Notes: generated by a model from the sequence alone, not told the origin. DNA of 64,000 nucleotides from Aphrocallistes beatrix (GCA_963281255.1 OY725489.1:3162001-3226000), one strand, 5' to 3'. Positions 31,317 to 42,460 are shown, counted from the first letter of the stretch. Program-made: numbers and translations.

Positions 31317-31975
31317 TAGTAGATTGAAGAAATTGCCAGGCGCAGAAAGCTGATTTGTGAGAGTATTTTGGCTATGGTTCCACTAAGTTCTGACCTTAGA
31401 CGAAAATTTCAACTCATTATGTAATTATGACGTCATTTTCACCTTTTTTTTAATAATTAGAAATTTCAGTTTTTCGACTCTGCTTGGGTGGTGCAGTGGT
31501 TAGGGCGTTTGAATACCAAGACTTAGGTCGCGGGTTATAACCTCGTCATTTGCATTTTACTCTCAATTACATTGCTTCGGTAATGTATCCTGAGCCTACA
31601 CTCTTGCAGAACCTTAGTGAGCTAAAAGCACTAAGGATGTCATCTCGTTTAAAGGTAAAGTTAAGTCAGGTGCTTTCTTGTCTACTGCTAGCCGAGTTTT
31701 TCTCTGTAACACGCTATCATATGCACACAGACATACCATCATATGCATACATACACGCCGCATGCACACATTCAGCAACTATGAGTAGGTTTAGCACCTC
31801 ACCCAGATTGTAAACCCCCTGAGAACATATTAGCACGGATTCGGGGGGTATATAAATCTATGAACTTTAAATCTATATAAATCTATAATCTTTTATAGAA
31901 TGTGTAAATTAATATAGCTCAGATATGATTCAACTATCATCGAAAAATGCTAACTCATCATTGTGTCTGCTAAAA
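31317..31975 (+). mobile_element. Helitron/HINE-like repeat, copy 5, split by a SINE
   Basis: The left half (31317-31482) carries GAAGAAATTGCCAGGCGCAG, GCTATGGTTCCACTAAGTTC and ATTATGACGTCAT. The right half (about 31876-31975) carries ATATGATTCAACTATCATCG and ACTCATCAT. The halves are adjacent in the 16.7 and 22.2 kb copies. The GC-rich end is missing. Confidence 0.7.
31483..31875 (+). mobile_element. tRNA-derived SINE
   Basis: It begins GCTTGGGTGGTGCAGTGGTT, a good RNA polymerase III A box (TGGTGCAGTGG), followed about 35 bp later by GGTCGCGGGTTATAACC, a B-box-like sequence. Then comes a roughly 300-bp unrelated body and a tail with repeated AAATCTAT. Insertion into a known repeat defines its extent. 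The parent tRNA was not determined. Confidence 0.8.
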
Positions 31976-32762
31976 TCCCAGTAAAAGTTTTTCAATCCTG
32001 GATAGATCCCGTCCCGGCAGAAAATCTTATCTCGGTCGATCACTAGTAGAACTGCATTATCGGTCTGTTGCCTGACATTTACTCTTAATTTAGAGGGTAA
32101 ATCAACTCAACTCATTATATATGTTGTTGATAGTTGGAAATCTAGATAAAACAAATATATACACAATTAAACACGGCTTTCAATAAACATAAAATGCTCG
32201 GACATATATCGTAGGTACTTACATTGACGATCCCAGGCTTCTCCTAAGAAGGTTATATCTTAGTCTAGAGAATAAAAAAATAAATAAAGTTTGCATAGTA
32301 ATAGAAGTTTATAAGTACCTTATATGCTAAGATAGTAGCCGGGGCGATTTTAACTCCATCTACCACCATGAAAATTAATATTTCAGATAGAAGAAAAATT
32401 TGAGTTAATATAACCACACGAGTGATTCGATAAATTGTGGAAGTGAAGAAGTTGCTGTCAAGCTCTATTCTAAGTGGTAGAAAATATTTTGAATGCCCTC
32501 TTTGTGGGGAAGGAATATTCAAAGATTGCATTTGGTATTTTGTAAATAAAACAAATCAATCCCTTTAACTTCAGGCTTTACAAAAACAGTGTCATATGCT
32601 CCCATAGCAGAGAGAATCAATCATTTCCCATTCTGAATCAAATTTCCGTTAGAAAACATGAATTTTCACTTTTTTTTTCTTTAGAAGTGCTTTCCTAACA
32701 TAGAAATATTACATCTATTATTTGGATTCCTAAGCATGGTCTGTAAAATGTAAAGTACTCAC
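31976..32762. other. Mostly unassigned; possible small exon near 32310-32345
   Basis: On the minus strand ATTTTCATGGTGGTAG followed by about 38 bp and AAGGTACTT could be an acceptor and donor around a tiny exon belonging to the minus-strand gene at 32.7-34.6 kb. Otherwise no repeat or gene was recognised. Confidence 0.25.
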
Positions 32763-32959
32763 ATTCTCCTGGTGGGTGAGCTTTCTCTAGAACTTGATCT
32801 ATACAAAAAGAATTGTAACAAATGCACTGTAATGTCATCATATTCAAATTCATAGTCGCCGAACTGAGGGGAGCTGGGGGATTTGAGCCCTTTCCTTTTA
32901 CTAGAACACTTGATATAGACTAAAGTGCAGCTGGCGAGTAAAATCGGAAGTATAAACAT
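32763..32959 (-). CDS. Candidate membrane-protein exon
   Basis: From ATG 32959 the frame begins with a hydrophobic stretch (MFILPILLASCTLVYIKC) followed by a basic stop-transfer-like KRKG and a Ser/Pro-rich tail, ending at a GTGAGT donor (32762 downward). An alternative acceptor CCAG just before 32930 would join in frame to the exon ending at 33261, giving a transmembrane segment in the middle of a longer protein. Which is correct cannot be decided from sequence alone. No family recognised. Confidence 0.4.
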
Positions 32960-32998
32960 GATGAAGGATAGTTAAATTCAGCACAAATATTAATACTA

Positions 32999-33155
32999 CA
33001 GTGGAATTCGCTTATTAACAACTCGAGTTTTGCTCATAAAATGGTTGCTAATAAGATAACATAATTGACACAAAATCTTCACCTGGGACCTGAAAATTGG
33101 TTGCTAATAGAGTAATATTGCTAATAAGGGAGTTGCTAATAACGAAATTCCACTA
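32999..33155. mobile_element. pogo-type MITE, family C
   Basis: The ends CAGTGGAATTCGCTTATTAA and, inverted, TAGTGGAATTTCGTTATTAG, with repeated GTTGCTAATA blocks inside. TA precedes the left end; the right flank is degenerate. It lies in an intron of the candidate minus-strand gene. Confidence 0.75.
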
Positions 33156-33260
33156 CACTTTTAAATGGGAGATATAAAATCTACAAATATAAAATATACA
33201 AAGTCACATATCTCGTATTAGAATTCATTGTGATCACAAAATCAAATTTAGAAAACTTAC

Positions 33261-33373
33261 GCAGTTGATATTCCATCGCCCCCCATCACCTCCGCGAGGA
33301 GGATGAGGGCGTCGATGGCCCGCTGAATTATAGGGAGGATCTCCTCCCTACGCGTGTTGCGGCTGACAGCCAT
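33261..33373 (-). CDS. Candidate first coding exon (REEI family), minus copy
   Basis: The ATG at 33373 opens a 37-codon frame (MAVSRNTRREEILPIIQR, then a hydrophobic helix AIDALILLAEVMGGDG). It ends exactly at a consensus GTAAGT donor (33260-33255), leaving two bases of a codon. The exon is strikingly GC-rich against its flanks. The plus-strand exon at 35955 has a similar start (ENHREEIILLL) and the 60-90 bp upstream of both share TTAAACTGTTTCACACAC, so they are duplicates. Function unknown; an amphipathic or membrane-associated helix is likely. Confidence 0.5.
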
Positions 33374-33754
33374 AAATATTCTAGTTTGATTAAATAATAT
33401 CAGCATTAAATCGTGTGGGTGTAATTAACTATACGGATAATGTGTGTGAAACAGTTTAAGGTATAGGCACCAGGTGGATAGCTCAGACAGGCCCGTAAAG
33501 CTAGGGGGAGCAGGGGAGCTCAACCTACCTGGAAAATTTGGGGCTTCTGAGAAAATTTGAAAAAGATTAATTAATTAAGATGATATTTCAATGGTGACCA
33601 GTGAGATTAACAGGGTTTTTCTTGAAACACAATATAATTTCTTCCAAGCTTGTTATATTTCGCATGCAAATAATGAGATCATCGCTGATAGCTATAATAT
33701 TTATGGTCACAAGTAATAAGCGTAAAATATCAGTGTCTTAATATAATACTATGA

Positions 33755-33939
33755 TTAAATCTTCAAAAGTGCTCGGTTGGACCTTAGGAAGTATGCGATT
33801 TTAGTAGTCAATCTAAGCCTGGAATGGAAAAGAAAATCAAATAAAAAGACTTATTATCAAAGATGACAACACAATACTAACAAATAACTTACATTAAATT
33901 TTTCTCTGGGTTTCTTGGTGTGATATCTTGGATATTGTA
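33755..33939 (-). CDS. Two candidate exons ending in a stop
   Basis: Exon 33939-33893 has a strong acceptor (CTCTCTTCTAG) and donor (AATGTAAGT). Exon 33818-33755 follows a strong acceptor (TTTTCTTTTCCATTCCAG). Joined, 47 + 64 bases give an exactly in-frame 36-codon segment plus TAA. The second exon has a plus-strand homologue at 35605 with the same acceptor and the same open frame. They could also be untranslated exons of the genes that start at 33373 and 35955. Confidence 0.4.
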
Positions 33940-34342
33940 CTAGAAGAGAGTAAGTAGCGATCATATGTGAAAAAAGTAACTTGGCTCAATAAATATAACA
34001 GAAAGATATTATATACTAAAGAAATGGTAATTAGTAAGTACCCTCTGATGGGGACCGTCGAAATAATACATGTACTACGGGCATTCAATAAGTAGTCGTT
34101 ATCATAGTATAGTTTCCCCAAAACTAGTAATATACTTAATATCAATGCTGCAATTTCTCGAAATTTGGGCCAGTGTACGAATCTTTATATAGGCTCGCTG
34201 CTCAATTTGAAAACTGCACTGATCACTTGGTTTTATTCCAAATTAGCCTGCATAAATGAAATCTAGCGCCCTTCTTGCATAGAAATGAGTTCAACTCATT
34301 ACGCAAAAGACCTTTCTTATAAAATTTTAAATAATTACATAC

Positions 34343-34578
34343 CATTAACTCCAAAATTTGGAGCTCAAAAAGTTGACTATTTTTCTGATGAAATATTACA
34401 TCGATCACTTCTATATTCTGTAATTGATTCATAATACTAAAATAATATTATTACATACTTTTGATTTATGTAACGGTAAATAATTTTAAATTATAGCCAT
34501 AAAATGTACCTGGGATTTGAGTTTTTGTATTGAGAGAAAAATATTATTTACGAGACGACGAAATATAGCATCCATCAT
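34343..34578 (-). CDS. Two phase-0 candidate microexons
   Basis: Exon 34578-34510 (23 codons, MMDAIFRRLVNNIFLSIQ...) ends CAG|GTACAT. Exon 34417-34343 (25 codons, NIEVIDVIFHQKNSQLFE...) lies between TTACAG and ATG|GTATGT. Both are multiples of three and join in frame. A further frame at about 34145-34030 is hydrophobic (LILSILLVLGKLYYDN) and ends at GGTACTT. I do not recognise the protein. Confidence 0.4.
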
Positions 34579-34684
34579 TGCAAATAAATTGAGAAATGCA
34601 AGCCATTGGGAATGCAAATTAATTAGGATATCTCAGTCTATTTTTTATTAAAAGGAGGTATCGGATATTCGATTTATTTATATA

Positions 34685-35234
34685 CAAGCGCGCTTCGCTT
34701 GCTTGCGCTGCGCGGCTGGCGGACACTGTGTCCGCCGGAGGCTCCCTTCGGTCGCCTGGAGGTGACATTGGTTAACTATAAGGGAGATAACATCTCTAAC
34801 TATGTCCATCTTAGTGTTTTAATTAAAACCGATTTCACTCGAAAAATCACCAAATTTGTTAAATTTTTTTTGATGCGTATTGATGACGTCATAACAAAGT
34901 GATGAGTCATCATTTTTTGATAAAAGTCGCATCATATGTGAGGTATGTTAGTATACAGATTATATTAAAATTTCAGCCTTCTATCTCCTATAATGGCTGA
35001 GTTATGCCCGAATAACTGTGTTGCTTAACTTTTAAAAATGTGACAATGACGTCATAATTCCATGATGAGTCGACATTTTGCTCTGAACTCAGAACTTACT
35101 GGAGCCATAGCCAAAAATAGCCAAAAAACTCCCACATGCCAAAAATCAGCCTTCTGCGCCTGGCAGTTTCTTCAATCAATTCGTTACAGATATATATATA
35201 TATATATACAATAATCGCGTTTTAATAGTAAGGA
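34685..35234 (-). mobile_element. Helitron/HINE-like repeat, copy 4 (full length)
   Basis: On the minus strand it runs from TCCTTACTATTAAAACGCG (35234 downward, preceded by A) through a TATATATA run and two TGACGTCAT sites to GCGCGCTTG at 34685, followed by T. The hairpin GGCGGACACTGTGTCCGCC lies at 34718-34736. Same layout and A...T flanks as the 22237 copy. Confidence 0.75.
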
Positions 35235-35261
35235 TGTATAATACATTTAGCAAAATTTGTG

Positions 35262-35286
35262 GCAGAACTTTTGAGACACCCTGTAG
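35262..35286 (-). other. Orphan mariner-type TIR
   Basis: GCAGAACTTTTGAGACACCC followed by TGTAG is the terminus of the 28715-30041 family with one substitution. No other end is nearby. Confidence 0.75.
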
Positions 35287-35604
35287 ATCCGAAAACATGA
35301 TATTTTAAAACTACACCAGGTTGTGACATGAAGATAATTATATAGTTTTTAATAAGTTACCCACGAAATATTACTTATTCTTAATGAAAAAGCGACTATT
35401 GGGTCAAAATCCCACGTGGGTTAGAATCTCATGCAACACTCCCATGCAGGAATTTTTCAGAATGTAACTTTATTCAAAATTTTTGCGGAAATTCCTACTA
35501 GGCTCGAAACACTAAATATCAAATGAATCATAGTCTCGATAACCGGTAAATGACAGGGCACGCCCCTCTAGATTTTCGAGATTTTGATCTTATATCTATT
35601 TTAA

Positions 35605-36065
35605 TTTTATATTCCAGGCTTGGATTGGCTACTAAAGCGCATACTTCACACTTGTCCAGCCAGACACTCTTAGAAGATCTAATCTGAAGATTTCATTATC
35701 GAATAATTAGCTAGACAAAAAAACACTTAATTCTTCAAAAATGGCACAAATCCACGAAAAATCAATGAGAATCAGAGGCGTATGATCAAACTTGTTTTAT
35801 AGATGAGTTATTTAAGTGGCTAACGAGTGATGAGTAGTTCAATGTTTGTGGTTTTGTGAACACTAATGTCCGTCTGACCTTAAACTGTTTCACACACCAT
35901 TATAGATGTAGTTTAATTACACACACATTGCAAAGATTATTCAACTTAGCAATAATGGAAAATCACCGGGAAGAAATCATCCTTCTACTCACACATACAA
36001 TTGCTACTCTGATTCGCCTCTCTGAGGATCTAACTCAGATGTCTTCAGGGTTAAGGTTACACTAG
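35605..36065 (+). CDS. Candidate exons, plus-strand paralogue of the 33-kb gene
   Basis: After a good acceptor (TTTTAATTTTATATTCCAG) the segment from 35605 resembles the 33818 exon on the other strand (GCTTGGATTGGCTACTAAAG versus GCTTAGATTGACTACTAAAA), with a stop at the matching place. About 270 bp on, TTAAACTGTTTCACACACCA precedes an ATG at 35955 that opens a 36-codon frame (ENHREEIILLLTHTIATLIR) ending in TAG at 36063. This parallels the order in the minus-strand copy, so an inverted gene duplication is inferred. Here the REEI exon runs to a stop without an obvious donor. Confidence 0.4.
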
Positions 36066-36107
36066 ATATGCTAACCCAATTCTGAATCAAATGAAATAAT
36101 CAAGTTA

Positions 36108-36463
36108 CCGTATTGCTTCGAATAAGCGCCCGGGCGCTTATTTATTTCGTGCACCCTTTAGACCCGGCGCTTATTTTTTTCATTCGCTATTTTGACCCGG
36201 CGCTCTTTTTTTTGTTTACTACATTGACTGGCACTTTTATTTTTGCCACAACTGAGAATGTTAGTTCTATCAAAAAAGGATAATGTAATGTTTCAAAAAG
36301 CACTTCTATCTATGCCACTACTGAGAATACTAGTTTGATATGATGTTCAGAGAACTAAAATGCCCTGGCGTCCGACGCTTATTCAAGCCCCGGCGCTTAT
36401 TTATTTCGCTCACCCTTTAGACCCGGCGCTTATTCAAACCGGCGCTTATTCAGGAAAATACGG
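36108..36463. mobile_element. Palindrome-rich MITE, CCGTATT ends, TA target
   Basis: The ends CCGTATTGCTTCGAATAAGC and, inverted, CCGTATTTTCCTGAATAAGC are flanked by TA on both sides. The interior repeats CCGGCGCTTATT at least six times. Confidence 0.8.
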
Positions 36464-36465
36464 TA

Positions 36466-37268
36466 TATCGCAATAACGACTACTTATTGAACACCCGTAG
36501 TATATTACCTGGAATTGCTAACAGTGTTTTGAAGGCATTTTTAAAGGAGTCTATGGTTTAAAATGACATATGTAGCACACAGCGGCACTAATTAAATAAT
36601 TTGAAAACTTTGGGAATGAATAGATTAGAAATCTTCTTCTATAACTAATTTTAGCACTATTTGTACGTAAATAATCAATTGTTCAAATAATGTTTTGGTT
36701 AGTGTATATACTTATTACCTCTTTATAGCCAGCTATATTAGTTAACTCGATAAATTACAATTTCGAATAAATATATAATGTATTTGGAAAGACAAAGTTA
36801 TATTGATGGATAATTGGACAGCTTGCAATCGAGATACTAATTCTTGATAAATTACTGGTAGGGCTAATGCCCTGCCAACCCTACCGGAGCCTACGCCTTT
36901 ATGTGTATTACAATTTTAATCAAGGGGGTCACTTATGTAATCTGACTCGGGCCCCGAATGCGATTTGACATGAGGCCACTCCTGCTCTCGACGGCCCTGG
37001 CTGTGTAGCCATGACCCGACCGACCTGTCAAAACGACCCTTCGTTCAAATATGTTTCTCTTTTACACACAAATTTATCGATAACCTGTGAATAATTATCT
37101 TAGCATTAACATTGCCATACTACAAGTAATACATATACTGCTGCAACTATGGATCAATGCATATTCCTAAATGTCAAAATAACGACTTGCGACTTGATCA
37201 AAGGTAAGTATATACATATAGTAATTATGTCAAAAAATAGTTCATTTTAGAAAAATAATATCCTACAG
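36466..37268. other. Mostly unassigned; short match to the 34-kb gene
   Basis: CGACTACTTATTGAACACCC at 36478 matches, in inverted orientation, CGACTACTTATTGAATGCCC in the hydrophobic frame at about 34090. This suggests the inverted gene duplication extends here. The remainder shows no gene or repeat. Confidence 0.35.
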
Positions 37269-37465
37269 CAGGCGTGTCAAACTGGTGGCCCGCAGGTTGC
37301 TCAGAGGTGGCCCGCCATCCAGTTAAAAAAAAATATAATTGAATGAAAAAAAAAAATTATAATTGAATGAATCAGTAATTAAAATTTATTCATTTCTATC
37401 ATGGCCCGGGGAATAGCTGGGGTTATGAAATTGGCCCACTATCCGATTCGAGTTTGACATACCTG
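37269..37465. mobile_element. hAT MITE, exact 8-bp TSD TCCTACAG
   Basis: The ends CAGGCGTGTCAAACTGGTGG and, inverted, CAGGTATGTCAAACTCG, flanked by TCCTACAG at 37261-37268 and 37466-37473. The GTGTCAAACT terminus is a common animal hAT type. GC-rich GGCCCGC blocks near both ends. Confidence 0.93.
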
Positions 37466-37820
37466 TCCTACAGGTAGGGAAAATTTTCTAATAGAATTTG
37501 AAATACATGATCCACCAACGCTTAGGAACATGTTGAAGAGAAATTAAATCGAAAGATAAGGACTTCATCAATTCTCTATCTGAGAGGCAAGAATGGCAAA
37601 ACAAACAAACGTGTAGTAACATAAGATCTTTATGATGCTATTAAGAATTCACATCGATCAAAATCATAGTGGTAGGACTGGATTGTATAAAATAATTTCA
37701 TCAGCAGAGCTGCATGGAGTGACATAAAAGATTTGTCAGCTTTTCGTTTCCCACTGCAGGATATGTCAACTCATGAAATCGAGGAAGTGTATTAGATCCC
37801 TTGTTGTCAAACCAATTTCC

Positions 37821-39375
37821 TCTTCGTCATATTTATCTCGCGGGCAGATTGACTAGATTGACTTTTCAACGGTATTTCCCGAAGATAATGAACCATATAA
37901 CTGGCTTCTTGTATATCAAGATCATTTTACAAAGTTTGTCCGTCTACGTGCACTAGTGAATAAGTCTGCTGAAAAAGTTGCAAACGCTCTAATGGATTTT
38001 TTATGCGATTTGGGAGCTCCGCTTATCCTTCAGAGTGATAATGGACGGGAGTTCAAAAATGCACTATTATTTAATATCCTGAATGAAAACTGGCCGTTAA
38101 CAAAAATCATTAATGGGAAGCCGCGTCATCCTGAAACTCAAGGCTCTGTTGAAAGAGCTAACCAAGACATCAAACGTCACTTCACTGTCATGATGTTTGA
38201 CAACTCTGAGAACTCTTGGGTTAAGTTTGTCCGCCAAGTGCAATATAAGAAGAACACCAGCTTTCATAGCACGATTGGAATGACTCCGTTCCAAGCGCTT
38301 GTACATCGTAAACCCCCTCTACGCCTCACAGAACGGGTTCCCATTGAAGCGATAGATAATATCTGGAGTGAAGATGATCTAGAACGCATCACTGAGGAAA
38401 TGAATAATCAATCTACTCCACCTAGACCTGAAGAGTATGACAACATCTGTGAAGTCGATTATTATGAGAGACTAGACAGCAATTCCTTTGTATTCAGATC
38501 AATCTGATATCTATATGAAAGAAATATCACTTCCTCCTTCATCAAATCTTCACGTTTTCGAAGAAAACACTCACCCCGAGAGTCCAGGAATTTCTAAGTT
38601 CACACCAATAAATAACTCCAATCAACCGCAAGCTTCTATTCTACACCATACATCTATAAATGAACCCACAAATTCGATTAGCAGCGTGCAGTTAGGAATT
38701 CATTCGCTTGACACCACCTTCCCATCACAATCTGAAGACACACCATAATGCGCTGAATGTAACAACGAGACTTCAGGAGCACATCGTTGTCCAGGGTGCA
38801 AACGCTACATGCATGTTATTTGTGGGAGATCCAACGGTGAAGAAGGATTTGGAGCTGGCATATGGTGCAGCAAGTGTGACTTGCATCGGTTACAGCAAGA
38901 AAGTGAGGTGGAGCGTATCGGAATTAAACGTCGCCAGAGCAAATTTCATAGCAGGATGCTCAAGAGCAGCGCCAGTAAAATGACTTCTGCCAATGTTGGG
39001 GATACAGTCATCATTCCGATAGCTAAACCCGATGTCATGATTCCACTTGGGAGCAAAAACTTGATGGGTGTAATAATGGACAAAAATGAAGACCTTTATG
39101 CAATCGGTACTGATCAAGGAAGGTTGGAATCCAGATATACACGCAATCAGTATGATGTTTGTCCGACAAAGTTACAGAAAATCGATTCTGTTCCTGATTC
39201 TGTAATCTCACAGACCACAGCAATGCATAATGCATCAATGTTTGTCTTGCAATCTTGTAAGTGCAAGAATTGCTCAAATTTAAGATGCTTGTGTAAAAGA
39301 GCGAAGATGAGATGCAATTCGAGGTGCCATGATGGCAAAGCTTGCAAAACTAAGCACATAACACCTGTAGTGTAA
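37821..39375 (+). pseudogene. Ginger-type integrase-like transposase, broken
   Basis: The retroviral-integrase-like core spans about 37840-38330: YNWLLVYQDHFTKFVRL (first Asp upstream), LQSDNGREFKNAL (second Asp), and RHPETQGSVERANQDIKRH (catalytic Glu). This arrangement, with a PHD-like CAECNNETSGAHRCPGC...CSKC finger and a C-terminal CKCKNCSNLRCLCKR cluster, matches Ginger DNA transposons and the host gene KRBA2 derived from them. Lesions: an in-frame TAG at 37854-37856 inside the first catalytic block, a frame change near 38490-38507, and a TAA at 38746-38748 just before the finger. The N-terminal H2C2 finger upstream is not clear. Terminal repeats were not located. Confidence 0.85.
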
Positions 39376-40154
39376 ACTCTAGAACTAGGTTTTCCAACCA
39401 GCAAATAAGTGTGTAATATTATCTATTGTATACTTTCTAGTAATTTACAGTGGTCTTAAACACCCTCTTGTACTCTCCTCGATTTTTGAAATTTAGTGTG
39501 ATACAATAACTAGTATAGTAAATGATTCGAATTTTTTAAAAAGTTATTCAAGAAAGAAATTCTATATCACTTGTTCTATCTGATCTATCAAGTACGAATC
39601 AATGAATTCATATAAGCAAAAAATCTCTAGAATTAAAAAATATTAATACTTTATTCGGAGCACATTTTAGTATACGATTTGCTATTCTACGAAATATCCT
39701 TTCGGTGTCAAGATATATGATGGCGTGAAGATTAAAATATATTTTTATTCAACTCGTAGTATTTCAATTCTCGATAATAATTTACATTACTGAAATAACT
39801 AATGCAATAAATAATATAATTCCCAACCTGTGATTGCGTATCTCTTATCTAGCAATCGTGTGAAACACGTGGCTGTATTAGGATGGCTTTTGTCTTGCTA
39901 CAGGTTTTGTTGGTTCTCTTGCATTTGCTCACTGCCAGAGTCAAGTCATGAACTAGATATTTTACTGGACATAAGATTATGCGCTCATAGGGGAATGGAA
40001 TGTGGATGTTATACATATAATGTGGTAGTCGAATTTAGCATATTAAAATTCAAACAGCTGTGTTATAGGATCAAAAATTAAGTGAGCATGTAAACAATAA
40101 TAACAAGAACCCCAGTTTGCCTTCACCTCTATCAAGCAGTCGCCAGGCAGGGGA

Positions 40155-40285
40155 TACAGACAAATGACTACAAGACAATTGACTACAGGACAAATGGCTA
40201 CAGACAAATGAGTACACAGACAAATGGGTACACGGACAAATGAGTACACGGACAAATGGGTACACGGACAAATGGGTACATAAAC
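40155..40285 (+). repeat. Minisatellite, 16-17 bp unit
   Basis: About seven units of GACAAATGGGTACACG with variants (GACAAATGAGTACACG, GACAATTGACTACAG). Variation increases to the left. Confidence 0.9.
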
Positions 40286-40902
40286 TGTAAACTATCTTAC
40301 AGTATTGGTTGTTGATAACATTGTATTTAATGCTGTTATAGGATTACAAATATCAAGTGAGACTAATAGATTAGTAATTGCATGGGGAAAATGTGTGAAA
40401 GATTTAATTAAGTTAATTAGCTAAGCGTAAATCTGTGAGCAACTCCTTTCAAAAAGTCCATAGGGGATCGATGAACTATGTTTCAAACTTCTCAACTATC
40501 TTTTGGTTTCATTATGGCACCAAATTGTTTTGTCTATGTGTGTTTATGTGTAAATCAAACATGAAAATTCTTATTAATAGGAATCAGTATATAAAATTGT
40601 TGAAATCGTACAGTATCCGACCTTATCTGCCGGTAAACAGGTCACACCTTTTGTCAAACTTCATTCTTCTTGCACTTTGGTATTCCCGTTATGGAGGAAA
40701 ATAAATATAGGGAGATAGTCATCTCAAAAGTTGACCACTATACATAGTATAGTCGGCAAACTAAAATGGAACAATTCAAAATAAAACACTACTTTAACCA
40801 TCTATTTTCATGTTATTGACATAGTATAAGAATTAATTTATCAATTAATAACCTGGCAATGCCTGTGGGGTCAAAGGTATAAATAGAAATGACCCCAATT
40901 TC

Positions 40903-40952
40903 ATTTTCACTTTCAGTTCACTTTCAATTAACTTTCACTTTCACTATAGGCA
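40903..40952. repeat. Tandem ACTTTC repeats (ISRE-like by sequence)
   Basis: CACTTTC units repeat; read on the minus strand this is GAAAGTGAAAGTTAATTGAA continuing to GAAAGTGAAC. The pattern resembles the interferon-regulatory-factor target GAAANNGAAA, but no adjacent gene supports a regulatory role. Confidence 0.4.
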
Positions 40953-41179
40953 TGCAAGGGTTTTAATTAACCCTTAGTAAGTATAATATAAGTAATATAA
41001 AAATTCCAGAGCTCCGGAACTAGTTACGTAAATAAAGTAAAATATGCAAGAACACGAATCTTGATGATGATGATGATGACATTGTTATGACTGGTAATCA
41101 TGGAAACAAGCATGACAAAAACGTTTGATCGCATTGTGCAACAATTGTGCACAGGCATTCGTGAGGCGACTAGTCCATC

Positions 41180-42460
41180 CAGAGTGGACCATGGGTCGCT
41201 GGGTCATGGGTCATGGGTCATGGGTCACTTGGGTCACATAAATCGCTGGGTCAGTTGGGTCATGGGTCACGACCTCTTGACCCAGTGACCCAGTCACTGG
41301 GTCACTGGATTACAGGGTCATGGGTCACATGGGCCACATAAATCGATGGATCATCTCTGTAGTTTTAGAAAGTTATAAGAATAAATTAATTGATTAACAT
41401 CATTTACGGGGAATTCCAGGTCAATTCATCCAGTCATTTCACCAACATCAACCGATTTGCCTGAAAGTTGGTGAAACGCATGCTCCTAACTAGTCATTGA
41501 ATATGTGCGAGTTTCAAATCGTTTGACCCAGCCATTTTGAAATTATGACGTCACCAAAATTGAAATTTTGGACTCTCACTTAGTGTTTCTGTGAAATTCG
41601 AAACTCACCAAAATACTTCCAACCTGTATAGATTTGTCATTTTATGTCCGATTGGGGTGAAATTAATCATATCGGTAGTTTAAAATGTGCAGAGTTAAAA
41701 AAATGCGATCCCAATTTGATTTGAATGCATTTTCGGTCTCAAAAATGGAACTGAAACTAACACCTGAAGTCAAACCGGAACTATGAGATAGCATTCGGGG
41801 ATATTTTAGGAACCTGAATTTTAGTGATTAAATATATTGTTTTGAAGTATATTTCACTATATTGAAAATTCCAGGGACCCCCCATAAGTTCCCCATGAGT
41901 TATATAAAAATTCATTACATACCCTACGACAACAGAGAGGGGCCTAAATTTAAAATCAATAAATATTTATATTTATAATCGATATATAGGTAGCAAATAT
42001 ATTATCAATGTATAGTATATCGACCCTAACCAATCGTTTAATCAGGTCAGATCACTACTATCACTTTTCATTTACTCATTATGACGTCATCACACTCAAA
42101 TCAGAATACGAAATACAGGTAAAACAGTTATTTAAGATTGGGATAGACACATCAAATATATGATCAACGTATAGTATATTGACCCTAACCAATCGTTTAA
42201 CCAGGTCAGATCACTACTATCACTTTTCATTTACTCATTATGACGTCATCACACTCAAATCAGAATACGAAAAAATAGGTAAAAAGGTTTTTTTAAGATT
42301 GAGATAGACACATCAAATGTATTATCTTATATTTTGTATATACTATATATATATCCTGTTGTATACTGACTTCAACGCAATCATTTGACTTGATCGCTTT
42401 TATGGTTTTTCATTCATTCATTCATTCAGACATCATCATTTTGAAATCGTTTTATGAATA
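41180..42460 (+). repeat. Left inverted arm of the large transposon
   Basis: 41180-41340 is a degenerate minisatellite of TGGGTCA/TGGGTCAC units, partly inverted on itself. 41400-42310 is near-identical to the complement of 52340-53178 (for example GGGGAATTCCAGGTCAATTC, ATGACGTCATCACACTCAAA). A third, degenerate subrepeat extends to about 42460. Confidence 0.9.

Larger units (their letters stand above)
39800..41170 (+). repeat. Diverged repeat, copy at 53460-54120
   Basis: Shared, collinear blocks are CCAACCTGTGATTG (39822 / 53646), CAAACAGCTGTGTTATA vs CAAAACAGCTGTTGTAA (40051 / 53892), and ACTAGTTACGTAAATAAAGT with ACACGAATCTTGATGATGAT (41020 / 53993). The two copies flank the big nested element on either side, in the same orientation. 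Confidence 0.65.

Noticed and set aside
40140-40285. Possible CRISPR-like array
   Set aside because: Adjacent direct repeats of 16-17 bp without unique spacers; a eukaryotic minisatellite.
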